Assembly (NCBI RefSeq): GCF_018373335.1 | Contig: NZ_JAHAHH010000033.1 | Span: 1 to 14,239, forward strand | Direction: 5' to 3' | Length of the DNA: 14,239 nt | Source: Negativicoccus succinicivorans | GTDB lineage: Bacteria > Bacillota > Negativicutes > Veillonellales > Negativicoccaceae | Shown here: piece by piece, positions 1 to 7,504 of the stretch | Layout of the letters: each line of letters begins with the position of its first letter | How positions within the stretch are numbered: position 1 is the stretch's first letter | Translations under genes and position numbers: made by a program | Notes under the pieces: model-generated | The model's database searches: none | What the model was told of the DNA's origin: nothing | What the model saw: only the letters and a program-made list of their open reading frames with translations

Positions 1-936
1 GAGTTTCTGCGCATTTTCTGCTACTTCCGCCTGCGTGTCGGCCGTGCTTTGTCGCGTTTTGGTGAGCAAACTCAGCGGCGGCAATTTATAATCGGCGCGA
101 TCATTTTTCGGTTTCGCGGGCGCGATATCCGGCTTCACTTGTTCCGTATCGGTGTCCGGTTCCGGCTTCATCCAGCTCGGTTCCGGCGCGACAGCCGATG
201 CCTTGACAGGCGGTGTAAACGGTGTTGTTACCGTAGCCGGCCCATGCTTCTCCTGCGCGGGCGCGTCGCTCACCGGTTTTTTTCCTTTCGACTTGTCAAA
301 ATCAAAAAACTGCGCGCGCTGTTTTTGTTCTGTCGGAGAGTTTTCGGCATGCCGATGCGCCTCTACGGTTTCTTTCACTTTGTCACTCGCTTTTTCCCAA
401 TGCGGTTGCGCCTTGCCTTTGACAAAGTTGACGCCGTCCGTCACCGTCCATTTGCTGACGAAAATAGTATTCACCACGAGAATGACGAGCAGAGCAAGTT
501 TCACGCCCGTTTCACCGAAAAGCGTGCGCAGACACAGTAAGCCCGCTCCGCCAAGCGCGCCGCCATACTGCGGAAACCAGGACGGCTGGATTTCCTGGCC
601 GGTCGGCACGTACCACCAATGCAACGTGATCAGTCCGAGGACAAAGTAAATAATCCAGGCCGTATCCCGTGTTTTCACCGCCATCGCGCGCGGGCGATAA
701 ACGTATCGCGCGCCGAGGAAGATCAGCGCCAGCGCCGGAATAAACGCGCCGATACCGAATAAATATTCCAAAATCGCGTGCGTCCAATACCCGGCGATGC
801 CGACGTCAAAACGAGCGATCGCAATCAACGCGAACAACCCGACGGCGATCATCAGCACTCCGCCGATTTCAAAGCGTCGGCTTTCCTGCCGTGCCGTTTC
901 TGTTTTGGTTGGGGATTTACGATTTGCTTTGGGCAC
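1..936 (-). CDS. ftsK: DNA translocase FtsK/SpoIIIE, N-terminal part (cut by window edge)
   Basis: The first 312 codons of a larger gene are present; the motor and gamma domains lie beyond the left edge. Family members are membrane-anchored hexameric ATPases that pump chromosomal DNA at the division septum. The start is a GTG at 936, seven bases after a GGAG in AAAGGAG. Hydrophobic segments at about residues 24-41, 55-76, 92-110 and one or two within 124-160 match the FtsK four-helix membrane domain. A charged, Pro/Ala/Lys-rich linker follows (about 165-280). Then comes YKLPPLSLL at 283-291, the motif that typically opens the conserved part of FtsK/SpoIIIE ahead of the motor. The frame stays open to base 1. 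The start overlaps the end of rarA by 20 bases, so translation is probably coupled. The family is clear from topology plus motif; whether it acts in division, sporulation or both cannot be told here. Confidence 0.88.
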   Translation of the reverse strand, partial: MPKANRKSPTKTETARQESRRFEIGGVLMIAVGLFALIAIARFDVGIAGYWTHAILEYLFGIGAFIPALALIFLGARYVYRPRAMAVKTRDTAWIIYFVLGLITLHWWYVPTGQEIQPSWFPQYGGALGGAGLLCLRTLFGETGVKLALLVILVVNTIFVSKWTVTDGVNFVKGKAQPHWEKASDKVKETVEAHRHAENSPTEQKQRAQFFDFDKSKGKKPVSDAPAQEKHGPATVTTPFTPPVKASAVAPEPSWMKPEPDTDTEQVKPDIAPAKPKNDRADYKLPPLSLLTKTRQSTADTQAEVAENAQKL

Positions 937-2257
937 TCTGTTTCTCCTTTGTAGCGCTAAGACCGCGCCGTTCGTTCCAGCGGCGGACGAGCTCCGCTTC
1001 GCTGCCGTACATTTTCGGTTGATAGTACCGATCATTCACGAGCGGATCGGGCAAATACTGCTGCTTGACCCAGCCGTTCGGATATTGGTGGGCGTATCGA
1101 TACGTTTGTCCATGACCCAGTTGTTGCGCGCCGCTGTAATGCGCATCGCGCAGATGCGCGGGTACATTTCCCATGGCGCCCTGTCGCACGCGCGACAAGG
1201 CCGCGTCAATCGCGGTAATCACAGAGTTGCTTTTCGGCGCCAGCGCAACATACAACACCGCTTCCGCTAAAATAATCCGCGCTTCGGGAAAACCGACCAT
1301 CTCCGCCGCTTGCGCCGCCGCTTGCGCGACGACAAGAGCCTGCGGATCGGCCAGTCCGACATCTTCCGCTGCGCAAATCATAATTCTTCGCGCCATAAAC
1401 GATGGTTTCTCGCCGCCTTCGATCATGCGGGCGAGGTAATGCAACGCCGCGTCGGCATCCGAGCCGCGCATGCTTTTGATAAACGCGGACGCGATATCGT
1501 AATGGCTGTCGCCACTTTTATCGTAGGCCAATCGCCCGATACCCGCCGCGCGCGCAACGTCCTCCGGCGTCATTTCCGCGCCCGGCGCAAGTCCGGCCGC
1601 CGTCTGCTCGAGCATATTCAGCGCGAGCCGCGCATCGCCATTAGCCTGCAGCGCGAGTTCACGAAGCACCTCCGGCGCCACGGTAAGTTTTTGTTTACCC
1701 AAGCCGCGCTCCGCATCCGTCACCGCATTTTGCAAAATCCGGACAATGGCCGCCGGTGTCAACGCTTCCAAACGAATCAGACGCAAGCGGGACAAAAGTG
1801 CCTTCTGCACCTCAAAAAACGGATTTTCCGTAGTGGCGCCGATCAACGTAATGGTGCCGTCTTCCACATAGGACAGCAATAAATCCTGCTGCCCTTTATT
1901 AAAACGATGAATTTCATCAATAAAAACAATCGTGCGCCGGCCGTAAAGACTGCCCTGCTCTTTGGCTTCGGCAATCACTTTACGCAGTTCGGCCACGCCG
2001 CTGGTCGTCGCATTCACCGTCACGAATTCGCTTTGCGTGAGGTTAGCGATAACGCGGGCAATTGTTGTCTTACCGGTGCCGGGAGGTCCGAATAAAAGCA
2101 GAGACGGCACGGTATCCGAGCGAATCATCGCCGCTAAAAAACTCTGCGCACCGACGACGGCTTCCTGTCCGTAAATCTCATCCAAAGTGCGGGGCCGCAT
2201 ACGTACCGCCAGCGGCCGAAAATCCGCGCGCTGTGTCTGCTCGAATAAATTGGCCAT
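917..2257 (-). CDS. rarA: Replication-associated recombination protein RarA (MgsA family AAA+ ATPase)
   Basis: A 446-residue clamp-loader-like AAA+ ATPase that acts at stalled or damaged replication forks; family members form tetramers and interact with SSB. Visible motifs are Walker A GPPGTGKTT at 57-65, Walker B IVFIDEIHRFNKGQQD with the DE pair at 114-115, sensor 1 GATTENP at 140-146 and a trans-acting Arg finger in SRLR near 157. The C-terminal MgsA domain is recognisable from HYSGAQQLGHGQ and YRYAHQYPNGW. Length is normal for the family. I chose ATG 2257 (MANLFEQ) because it has GGGAG five bases upstream. An in-frame ATG at 2293 lies in the loop of the upstream terminator hairpin and has no role I can support. 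It follows ssrS and its last 20 bases overlap the start of ftsK. No separate promoter was seen between the 6S terminator and the start. Confidence 0.95.
   Translation of the reverse strand: MANLFEQTQRADFRPLAVRMRPRTLDEIYGQEAVVGAQSFLAAMIRSDTVPSLLLFGPPGTGKTTIARVIANLTQSEFVTVNATTSGVAELRKVIAEAKEQGSLYGRRTIVFIDEIHRFNKGQQDLLLSYVEDGTITLIGATTENPFFEVQKALLSRLRLIRLEALTPAAIVRILQNAVTDAERGLGKQKLTVAPEVLRELALQANGDARLALNMLEQTAAGLAPGAEMTPEDVARAAGIGRLAYDKSGDSHYDIASAFIKSMRGSDADAALHYLARMIEGGEKPSFMARRIMICAAEDVGLADPQALVVAQAAAQAAEMVGFPEARIILAEAVLYVALAPKSNSVITAIDAALSRVRQGAMGNVPAHLRDAHYSGAQQLGHGQTYRYAHQYPNGWVKQQYLPDPLVNDRYYQPKMYGSEAELVRRWNERRGLSATKEKQSAQSKS
944..950 (-). promoter_or_regulatory. Ribosome binding site supporting the GTG start of ftsK
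   Basis: On the minus strand AAAGGAG lies within the last codons of rarA, with its GGAG seven bases before the GTG at 936. No ATG offers an equally good start upstream of the first membrane helix, so this site decides the start and places it inside the rarA reading frame. Confidence 0.7.
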
Positions 2258-2260
2258 ATT

Positions 2261-2267
2261 CTCTCCC
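2261..2267 (-). promoter_or_regulatory. Ribosome binding site deciding the rarA start
   Basis: GGGAGAG on the minus strand sits a few bases before ATG 2257. It lies downstream of the 6S terminator, so ribosomes can use it only on transcripts that pass the terminator or begin very close to it. It rules in favour of the shorter RarA over the reading that starts at 2293. Confidence 0.7.
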
Positions 2268-2274
2268 GACATAC

Positions 2275-2308
2275 AAAAATAACCGCTGTCCATAAAGTCA
2301 GCGGCTAT
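2275..2308 (-). terminator. Intrinsic terminator of the 6S RNA gene
   Basis: The arms 2299-2308 and 2279-2288 form a 10-bp stem (minus strand ATAGCCGCTG with CAGCGGTTAT, one G·U pair) around a 10-base loop. The stem runs into a T tract on the minus strand at 2275-2278. It lies immediately after the closing helix of the 6S RNA and just before rarA, so it would end ssrS transcripts and may let some polymerase through into rarA. Confidence 0.8.
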
Positions 2309-2310
2309 GA

Positions 2311-2475
2311 AAAATCCCCACCATGTCGTGATTTGCTGTATTTTGAGCCTGCATGTGCAGGTGGGTGTCTTCCCGCCCGAAGAAAATCTACTCCGCGAGC
2401 GAAGTTGGACTCCCTTATCGATGGTGTTGGTTCAAAATAACGTTAGCCACACGTGCACGGTAGGGGTTTCTTTAC
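2311..2475 (-). ncRNA. ssrS: 6S RNA (regulator of housekeeping RNA polymerase)
   Basis: About 165 nt that fold as a long hairpin with a central bubble, the shape by which 6S RNA mimics an open promoter and traps sigma70/sigmaA holoenzyme. The closing helix pairs 2456-2466 (CCCC-U-ACCGUG) with 2316-2325 (CAUGGUGGGG), extended by a CGUG/CACG pairing. Beyond an unpaired central bubble (about 2440-2450 opposite 2331-2338), 2432-2439 (UAUUUUGA) pairs perfectly over eight bases with 2339-2346 (UCAAAAUA). Local hairpins lie at 2348-2361 (CCUGCACAUGCAGG) and 2390-2405. It has its own promoter and terminator and no plausible coding frame. As I recall, a 6S gene (bsrA) also sits just after aspS in Bacillus subtilis, which supports the call. 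The ends are inferred from promoter and fold. Another structured RNA is possible but less likely. Confidence 0.85.
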
Positions 2476-2481
2476 ACTTAT

Positions 2482-2510
2482 ATAATAGCAAAGTGCGGGC
2501 AATTTTTCAA
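2482..2510 (-). promoter_or_regulatory. Sigma-A-type promoter of the 6S RNA gene
   Basis: On the minus strand TTGAAA (2505-2510) and TATTAT (2482-2487) are separated by exactly 17 bases; each matches the consensus at five of six positions. The predicted start point is near 2475, about nine bases upstream of the CCCC that opens the 6S closing helix. The promoter lies in the short gap after the aspS stop codon. No convincing terminator was seen between aspS and this promoter. Confidence 0.82.
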
Positions 2511-2530
2511 GTTATTTGCCGCCGCTGCAA

Positions 2531-4324
2531 TTATTTTTTTACGAGATCGTCTTCCGTACGAATGGAAAGTTCGCGCAATTGTTTCGGCGCTACTTCCGAC
2601 GGCGCCTGGGTCATCGGATCGATCGCGCTTTGCGTTTTCGGGAACGCGATGACGTCGCGAATCGACTGACGATTGGCCATCAGCATGACCAAGCGGTCCA
2701 GACCGAACGCGATACCGCCGTGCGGCGGCGCGCCGAACGCAAAGGCGTCCATGAGGAAGCCGAATTTTTGCTGCGCTTCTTCCTGACTGATACCGATCGC
2801 CGCGAAAATTTTCTGCTGCAGTTCTTCCTGGTAAATACGCAAACTGCCGCCGCCGACTTCGATACCGTTCAGGACAAGGTCATACGCTTTCGCCTTCACG
2901 CGTTCCGGATTCGATTCGAGGAACTCGATATCTTCATCGCGCGGCATCGTGAAGGGGTGATGCATCGCGACGTAGCGTTTCTCTTCTTCGCTGTATTCAA
3001 ACATCGGGAAATCAAGCACCCAAGTGAACGCCAATTCATCCGGATCGATCAGGTTGCGACGACGCGCCATTTCCAAACGCAACTCGCCCAAAGCTTGCGC
3101 AACGACTTTCGCTTTGTCCGCCACCATGAGGATCAAGTCGCCCGGCTGCGCTTCGCTGCGAGCGATGATTTCCTGCACCATTTCCTCACCGAGGAATTTG
3201 GCGATCTGCGATTTGACAGAGCCGTCCGGATTGACTACGATCCACGCCACACCTTTACCGCCGTAACGGCCGACATAGTCGACCAGGCCGTCAAGTTCGC
3301 GACGCGGAATGTCCGAATATCCTTTCACCACAATGCCTTTGACTTCGCCGCCGGCTTCGACGACCGAACGGAACACTTTGAAATCGGTCTTGGCTACAAT
3401 ATCCGTCACATTGAAGAACGGCATTTCGAAACGCAGATCCGGTTTATCCGAACCGTACAGGTTCATCGCGTCATCATAGCTGATGCGCGGGAACGGCGTG
3501 GGAATCTTTTTGCCGAGCGCGCGTTCAAAAATGAAGGCGACCATGTTTTCCATTAATTTCAAAATATCGTCGCGTTCGATAAAGCTCATTTCAATATCCA
3601 GCTGGGTAAATTCCGGCTGGCGATCCGCGCGCAAGTCTTCATCGCGGAAGCAGCGTACAATTTGGAAATATTTATCCATGCCGGACACCATCAGGATCTG
3701 TTTGAAGATCTGAGGGGATTGCGGCAACGCGTAGAATTTGCCCGGGTTGACACGACTCGGTACCAAGTAATCGCGCGCGCCTTCCGGCGTGCTCTTGGTC
3801 AGCATCGGCGTTTCAATTTCCCAGAAACCGTGCTCGTCCAAATAATCGCGCATCGCTTTCGCTACTTGGTGACGCAACCGTAAATTCTTTTGCATTTCCG
3901 GACGGCGCAAATCCAAATAACGATACTTCAGGCGGATATTTTCATCCACGTCTACATTATCTTCAATATAAAACGGAGGGGTTTGCGCGGCATTTAAAAC
4001 GCGCATTTCATACACAACGACTTCCCATTTGCCGGTCGGCATATTTTCGTTGACCGTTTGCGCGTCGCGTTCACGTACCGTGCCGCGTACGCAGATCACG
4101 TATTCATTCCGGATGCCTTCCGCTTTATGAAAACTTTCCTCATCATAATCGGGCGAAGCCACCAGCTGCACTACACCGGTCCGGTCGCGCAAATCCACAA
4201 AAATCAAACCGCCGTGATCGCGACGTCGTTCCACCCATCCGCATAAAACGACTTCGTTGCCGTTTTGCGCCTCGGTCACTTCGCCGCACATCAACGTACG
4301 GTGCAAACCTGCCATTGTTTCCAT
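2531..4324 (-). CDS. aspS: Aspartate--tRNA ligase (bacterial AspRS)
   Basis: A 597-residue class II synthetase charging tRNA with aspartate in the cytosol. An N-terminal OB-fold anticodon-binding domain covers about residues 1-110, followed by the catalytic core with motif 2 CFRDEDLRADRQPEFTQ at 225-241. The bacterial GAD insertion occupies the middle, and motif 3 GLDRLVM lies at 541-547. Length equals the usual bacterial form. His37 in RRRDHGG sits where a residue linked to non-discriminating enzymes is found (see findings). Start 4324 (METMAG) was chosen because GGAGAGG lies eight bases upstream and the gap to hisS is four bases. ATG 4315 (MAGLHRT), served by AAAGGA, is an alternative. A longer frame to 4399 would run far into hisS and is rejected. 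It is the last protein gene of the recJ-aspS run, followed by ssrS. Confidence 0.96.
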   Translation of the reverse strand: METMAGLHRTLMCGEVTEAQNGNEVVLCGWVERRRDHGGLIFVDLRDRTGVVQLVASPDYDEESFHKAEGIRNEYVICVRGTVRERDAQTVNENMPTGKWEVVVYEMRVLNAAQTPPFYIEDNVDVDENIRLKYRYLDLRRPEMQKNLRLRHQVAKAMRDYLDEHGFWEIETPMLTKSTPEGARDYLVPSRVNPGKFYALPQSPQIFKQILMVSGMDKYFQIVRCFRDEDLRADRQPEFTQLDIEMSFIERDDILKLMENMVAFIFERALGKKIPTPFPRISYDDAMNLYGSDKPDLRFEMPFFNVTDIVAKTDFKVFRSVVEAGGEVKGIVVKGYSDIPRRELDGLVDYVGRYGGKGVAWIVVNPDGSVKSQIAKFLGEEMVQEIIARSEAQPGDLILMVADKAKVVAQALGELRLEMARRRNLIDPDELAFTWVLDFPMFEYSEEEKRYVAMHHPFTMPRDEDIEFLESNPERVKAKAYDLVLNGIEVGGGSLRIYQEELQQKIFAAIGISQEEAQQKFGFLMDAFAFGAPPHGGIAFGLDRLVMLMANRQSIRDVIAFPKTQSAIDPMTQAPSEVAPKQLRELSIRTEDDLVKK

Positions 4325-4328
4325 TCCT

Positions 4329-5597
4329 TTATCCTCTCCGTTCTCGTTCATTTTGCAAGTAGCCGACAACCTCGCTGCGCGCCAGCGTTGTCTGCTCACG
4401 CGCGGCCAAATCGCGTATAATCACGGTGCCGTCTGCTAATTCTGTTTCGCCAATAATTATAACATACTTAGTGCCGGTTTTACCGACCTGCTTCAAACGG
4501 CTCTTTAAACTGCGGCCTAAAAGATCGGTATCGACGGTGAAATTCGCCGCCCGCAATTCCTGCGCAATCGCGAACCCGAGTTCACTCGCGGCCTCGCCGT
4601 GAGTCGCGATCGCGACATCAGCGGCCGCGGTGACCTCCGGTAATAAATCTTGCATCGACAACGCGAGCATTAAGCGCTCGAGGCCGACGGCAAAGCCGAT
4701 GCCCGGCGTATGCGGACCGCCGATCTCTTCGACGAGTCCGTCGTAACGCCCGCCGCCGCAAATAGCGCTTTGGGCGCCGAGCGGCGCGTACTGAATTTCA
4801 AAAGCGGTTTTCGTATAGTAATCCAAACCGCGCACAAGACGCGGATTTAACGTAAACGGAATGCCCGCCGCCGTGAGCAACTTCTGCGTAGCGGCGAAGT
4901 GATCCGCGCATTCCTCGCAAAGGTACTCCGTGATTTCCGGCGCGTCCTGCGCGAGCTTTTGGCATGCTTCCTCTTTGCAGTCTAGCAGACGCAACGGATT
5001 TTTATATAAGCGCGTCTTGCAGTCTTCGCACAATTCATCCTGATGCGCCTCGTAGTACGCGATCAGTTTTTCCCGATAAACGGGTCGGCATTTCGGACAA
5101 CCGACCGAGTTCACAAATACGTTCAGATCGTGTAAGCCGAGCGTTTGGAACAGCTGTACCGCGAGCGCGATAATTTCCCCGTCCGCCTGCGGCGATGGCG
5201 TCGCCAATACTTCCACGCCGAATTGGTGAAATTCACGGTAGCGTCCCGCCTGCGGCCGATCGTAACGGAACATCGAACCGATGTAATACCATTTCGTCAC
5301 GTTCTGATCCGCATACACTTTATGTTCCAAATAAGCGCGCACCGCCGCCGCCGTATTTTCCGGGCGGAGCGTCAGCGAACGATCGCCGCGATCGGTAAAC
5401 GTATACATTTCCTTGGAAACGACGTCGGTCGTTTCCCCGATACCGCGTTGAAACAGTTCCGTCTTTTCAAAATGCGGCGTGCGAATTTCCTGAAATCCGT
5501 ACTGCGCGCACAATTTACGTATCATTTCTTCCACATACCGCCACTGCTCACTTTCCGGCGGCAAGATATCTTGCGTTCCTCGCAAGGCTTTAATCAT
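4329..5597 (-). CDS. hisS: Histidine--tRNA ligase (HisRS)
   Basis: A 422-residue class II synthetase that charges tRNA-His. The N-terminus MIKALRGTQDILP is typical. Motif 2 is MFRYDRPQAGRYREFHQ at 109-125, the histidine-binding loop RGLDYYT at 256-262, GGGRYDGL follows at 281-288, and motif 3 GIGFAVGLERLM is at 299-310. A C-terminal anticodon-binding domain covers roughly 325-422. The insertion between motifs 2 and 3 carries eight cysteines in four pairs (167/170, 190/193, 207/212, 227/230), suggesting metal sites. I have seen similar Cys-rich insertions in other Firmicutes HisRS. The ATG overlaps the hemZ stop as ATGA, and AAAGGAG precedes it. There is no room upstream for a T-box leader. 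aspS follows after four bases, a pairing common in Firmicutes. Confidence 0.97.
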   Translation of the reverse strand: MIKALRGTQDILPPESEQWRYVEEMIRKLCAQYGFQEIRTPHFEKTELFQRGIGETTDVVSKEMYTFTDRGDRSLTLRPENTAAAVRAYLEHKVYADQNVTKWYYIGSMFRYDRPQAGRYREFHQFGVEVLATPSPQADGEIIALAVQLFQTLGLHDLNVFVNSVGCPKCRPVYREKLIAYYEAHQDELCEDCKTRLYKNPLRLLDCKEEACQKLAQDAPEITEYLCEECADHFAATQKLLTAAGIPFTLNPRLVRGLDYYTKTAFEIQYAPLGAQSAICGGGRYDGLVEEIGGPHTPGIGFAVGLERLMLALSMQDLLPEVTAAADVAIATHGEAASELGFAIAQELRAANFTVDTDLLGRSLKSRLKQVGKTGTKYVIIIGETELADGTVIIRDLAAREQTTLARSEVVGYLQNERERRG

Positions 5598-7033
5598 TGT
5601 GTTTCGCTCCTTTGCGATATCGATTGAAACAGGCGATCTCTTTCCGTAAGGTATGACTCCAACCGTTCAGAATACGCTGCATTGTCCCAGGGAAAATAGC
5701 AACGATCAAATTGAAACGCGGCATTTTTGATCACTTTATTCGTCGCTCCCGGTCCGATGCCGAGTATGTGAATGCGTTCGCCCATCATTTGTATATTATA
5801 GCGGCAAAGCGTGCCGGGCAAGGCGTATCCGATATTGGCCAAATCCGCCGCGAGATATTTCTGACGATATAAATAGTACGGCTCATAACCCATGCCGCAC
5901 AGCGTTTCATAGGCGAGGTCCGCCATCGCCCGCGTCGTTTCCGCGGACGGCAACCGGTATGCACCAGCCGTTTGCGTCAACGGACTATGCCGCTTCAACG
6001 CCAATGTATGCACGGTCACATTTTTCGGTCGCAGACGCGCCACCGCGTCCAAATTTTCTTTCATATCCGCGATGGTCTGGTCCGGCAAACCAGCGATGAA
6101 ATCCATATTGATCGCGTCAAAACGGTAGGTTTGTGCCTCGGCGTACACGCGTTCGATCTGCGCTCCGGTATGCGCGCGGTGAATCGTTTGTAAAATGCGA
6201 TCCTGCAACGTTTGCGGGTTGATGCTCAAGCGCGTTACTCCCGCGTTCCGCATCGCCTCCAGCTTCGCCTCGGTAATCGTATCCGGGCGCCCTGCTTCCA
6301 CGGTAAATTCCGTGCCGGACGGAATCGCAAGTTCCGTTTGCAACGCTGTCAATAACCTTCGAAAATGTTCCGCCGGTAATACGGTCGGCGTGCCGCCGCC
6401 GAAGTAAACGCTGTCAACCGCTAAGCGTTGTCGGCGCAGCAGCGCGCCGGCTCGCTGCACATCTTCCAGCAGGGCCTCTAAAAATCCGTCCCAATCTTCA
6501 TCCGGTCGCGCGACACGAGCCGGAAACGAGCAATACACGCAATGGCTCGGACAAAACGGAATACCGATATACACCGCCGCTTGATGATCGGTTTGCCGCC
6601 AATCAGTGGAAAGATAGGGTCGTTGGCGTTCACCGATCGCGGTTAAAAGTCGCCCCCAGTGCGGCGCGACTTTCTCGCGCTCCCACAGCGCCTCCGCCTG
6701 CGCGACGAAATCATCTTCTGCAAGCAGCGGGTGCAAAAGCTTGGTCGGACGCATCCCGACAAGGTAACCCCATTCACCGAGCGGCTTTTCGCAAAGAGTA
6801 ACAAGTACGTCACTCAGGAAATGCCCGCCCGCGCGCCGCGTGGAAACCGTTTGCGAAGAGTACGGTGTGCCGTGCAGAAATAATTCTACATGGTACGTAT
6901 TATCTTGCGGCGTCACTCGTACCCGACAATCCGGCTGTTTTTCGTCCCAACGCAAACCGAAGCGGAGCATCAGCTGCGCCACGGGGGAATGCCATGCCGC
7001 CGGTCCGTCCAGAAAATAGGTACGAAGCGTCAT
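5594..7033 (-). CDS. hemZ: HemZ-type coproporphyrinogen dehydrogenase, radical SAM
   Basis: A 479-residue radical SAM protein of the HemN/HemW superfamily, HemZ branch, annotated as oxygen-independent oxidative decarboxylation of coproporphyrinogen in heme synthesis. The 4Fe-4S-binding motif CPSHCVYC uses Cys161, 165 and 168, and the SAM-binding GGGTPT is at 212-217. About 150 residues precede the radical SAM core, which is characteristic of HemZ and not of HemW. Near the C-terminus GERIHILGIGPGATNKV is also typical. Family assignment is strong, but the reaction is family-level knowledge: relatives in anaerobic Firmicutes lacking a full heme pathway may do something else, for example heme handling like HemW. 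It overlaps fur by four bases at its start and hisS by four bases at its end (both ATGA), so its translation is likely coupled to fur. Confidence 0.88.
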   Translation of the reverse strand: MTLRTYFLDGPAAWHSPVAQLMLRFGLRWDEKQPDCRVRVTPQDNTYHVELFLHGTPYSSQTVSTRRAGGHFLSDVLVTLCEKPLGEWGYLVGMRPTKLLHPLLAEDDFVAQAEALWEREKVAPHWGRLLTAIGERQRPYLSTDWRQTDHQAAVYIGIPFCPSHCVYCSFPARVARPDEDWDGFLEALLEDVQRAGALLRRQRLAVDSVYFGGGTPTVLPAEHFRRLLTALQTELAIPSGTEFTVEAGRPDTITEAKLEAMRNAGVTRLSINPQTLQDRILQTIHRAHTGAQIERVYAEAQTYRFDAINMDFIAGLPDQTIADMKENLDAVARLRPKNVTVHTLALKRHSPLTQTAGAYRLPSAETTRAMADLAYETLCGMGYEPYYLYRQKYLAADLANIGYALPGTLCRYNIQMMGERIHILGIGPGATNKVIKNAAFQFDRCYFPWDNAAYSERLESYLTERDRLFQSISQRSETQ

Positions 7034-7488
7034 ATACGACGCTGTTTACGACGGCATTGCCGGCAGTAGCCGTAGAACTTCAGCACATGATCCACGATTT
7101 GGAAGCGTTCCTCTTCTTCGATGATCTGTTCCAGAGGTTCCAGCATATCGTACTCAAATTCTTTAATGGCGCCGCAGCCTAAACAAATCAGATGATGATG
7201 GAAATGCGGCATATTATCATCAAATAATTCGTAGCGCGAACGACCGTCTCCGAAATCCAATTTCTTCAACAAGCCGAGTTCCACGAATAAATCGAGCGTG
7301 CGATATACTGTCGCCAAACCGATGTCCGGCTGAATGACTTTGACCGCATTGTAGACATCTTCCGCGCTCATGTGGTTTTCGTCGCTTTCCACAAACACTT
7401 TCAAAATATCCTGCCGTTGCGAAGTGAATTTGTACTTGTGTTCTCTGATCTTTTCGCGCAATGTCCGCATAATTTCATTTTGTCGCAT
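7030..7488 (-). CDS. fur: Ferric uptake regulator (Fur family), probably Fur itself
   Basis: A 152-residue dimeric metal-dependent repressor. An N-terminal winged helix contains SAEDVY at 41-46 and the recognition helix region GLATVYRTL at 57-65. FGDGRSRYEL follows, then the metal-binding HFHHHLIC at 95-102. Structural zinc cysteines are CLGC (102, 105) and CRQC (142, 145). HFHHHL, IGLATVYRTL and FGDGxSRY resemble my memory of Bacillus Fur more closely than PerR or Zur, hence the symbol; the sensed metal is inferred. AAGGA lies eight bases before ATG 7488. The gene follows the AI-2E permease after 16 bases and overlaps hemZ by four. No clear Fur box was found in the window, so autoregulation cannot be shown. 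Confidence 0.85.
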   Translation of the reverse strand: MRQNEIMRTLREKIREHKYKFTSQRQDILKVFVESDENHMSAEDVYNAVKVIQPDIGLATVYRTLDLFVELGLLKKLDFGDGRSRYELFDDNMPHFHHHLICLGCGAIKEFEYDMLEPLEQIIEEEERFQIVDHVLKFYGYCRQCRRKQRRI

Positions 7489-7504
7489 GTCGAAATCCTT
7501 TCTG

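Noticed and set aside
49..649. Two overlapping plus-strand frames of about 165 codons
   Set aside because: Both are antisense to ftsK. They have no start context and low-complexity composition, and the opposite strand explains the openness.
512..787. 91-codon minus-strand frame
   Set aside because: It is out of frame with the FtsK N-terminal domain, whose reading gives clear membrane helices and the YKLPPLSLL motif. The alternative product is Arg-rich and unlike any family I know.
2516..3556. 346-codon open frame on the plus strand opposite aspS
   Set aside because: It lies wholly antisense to a complete AspRS, its product is an Arg/His/Phe-rich sequence of no recognisable family, and it has no good ribosome binding site. 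It is a shadow of the aspS codon pattern, like the other plus-strand frames over the window.
4325..4399. Longer AspRS reading from ATG 4399
   Set aside because: It would add 25 residues unlike any AspRS N-terminus and overlap hisS by 71 bases, whereas ATG 4324 and ATG 4315 have ribosome binding sites and match the family start.
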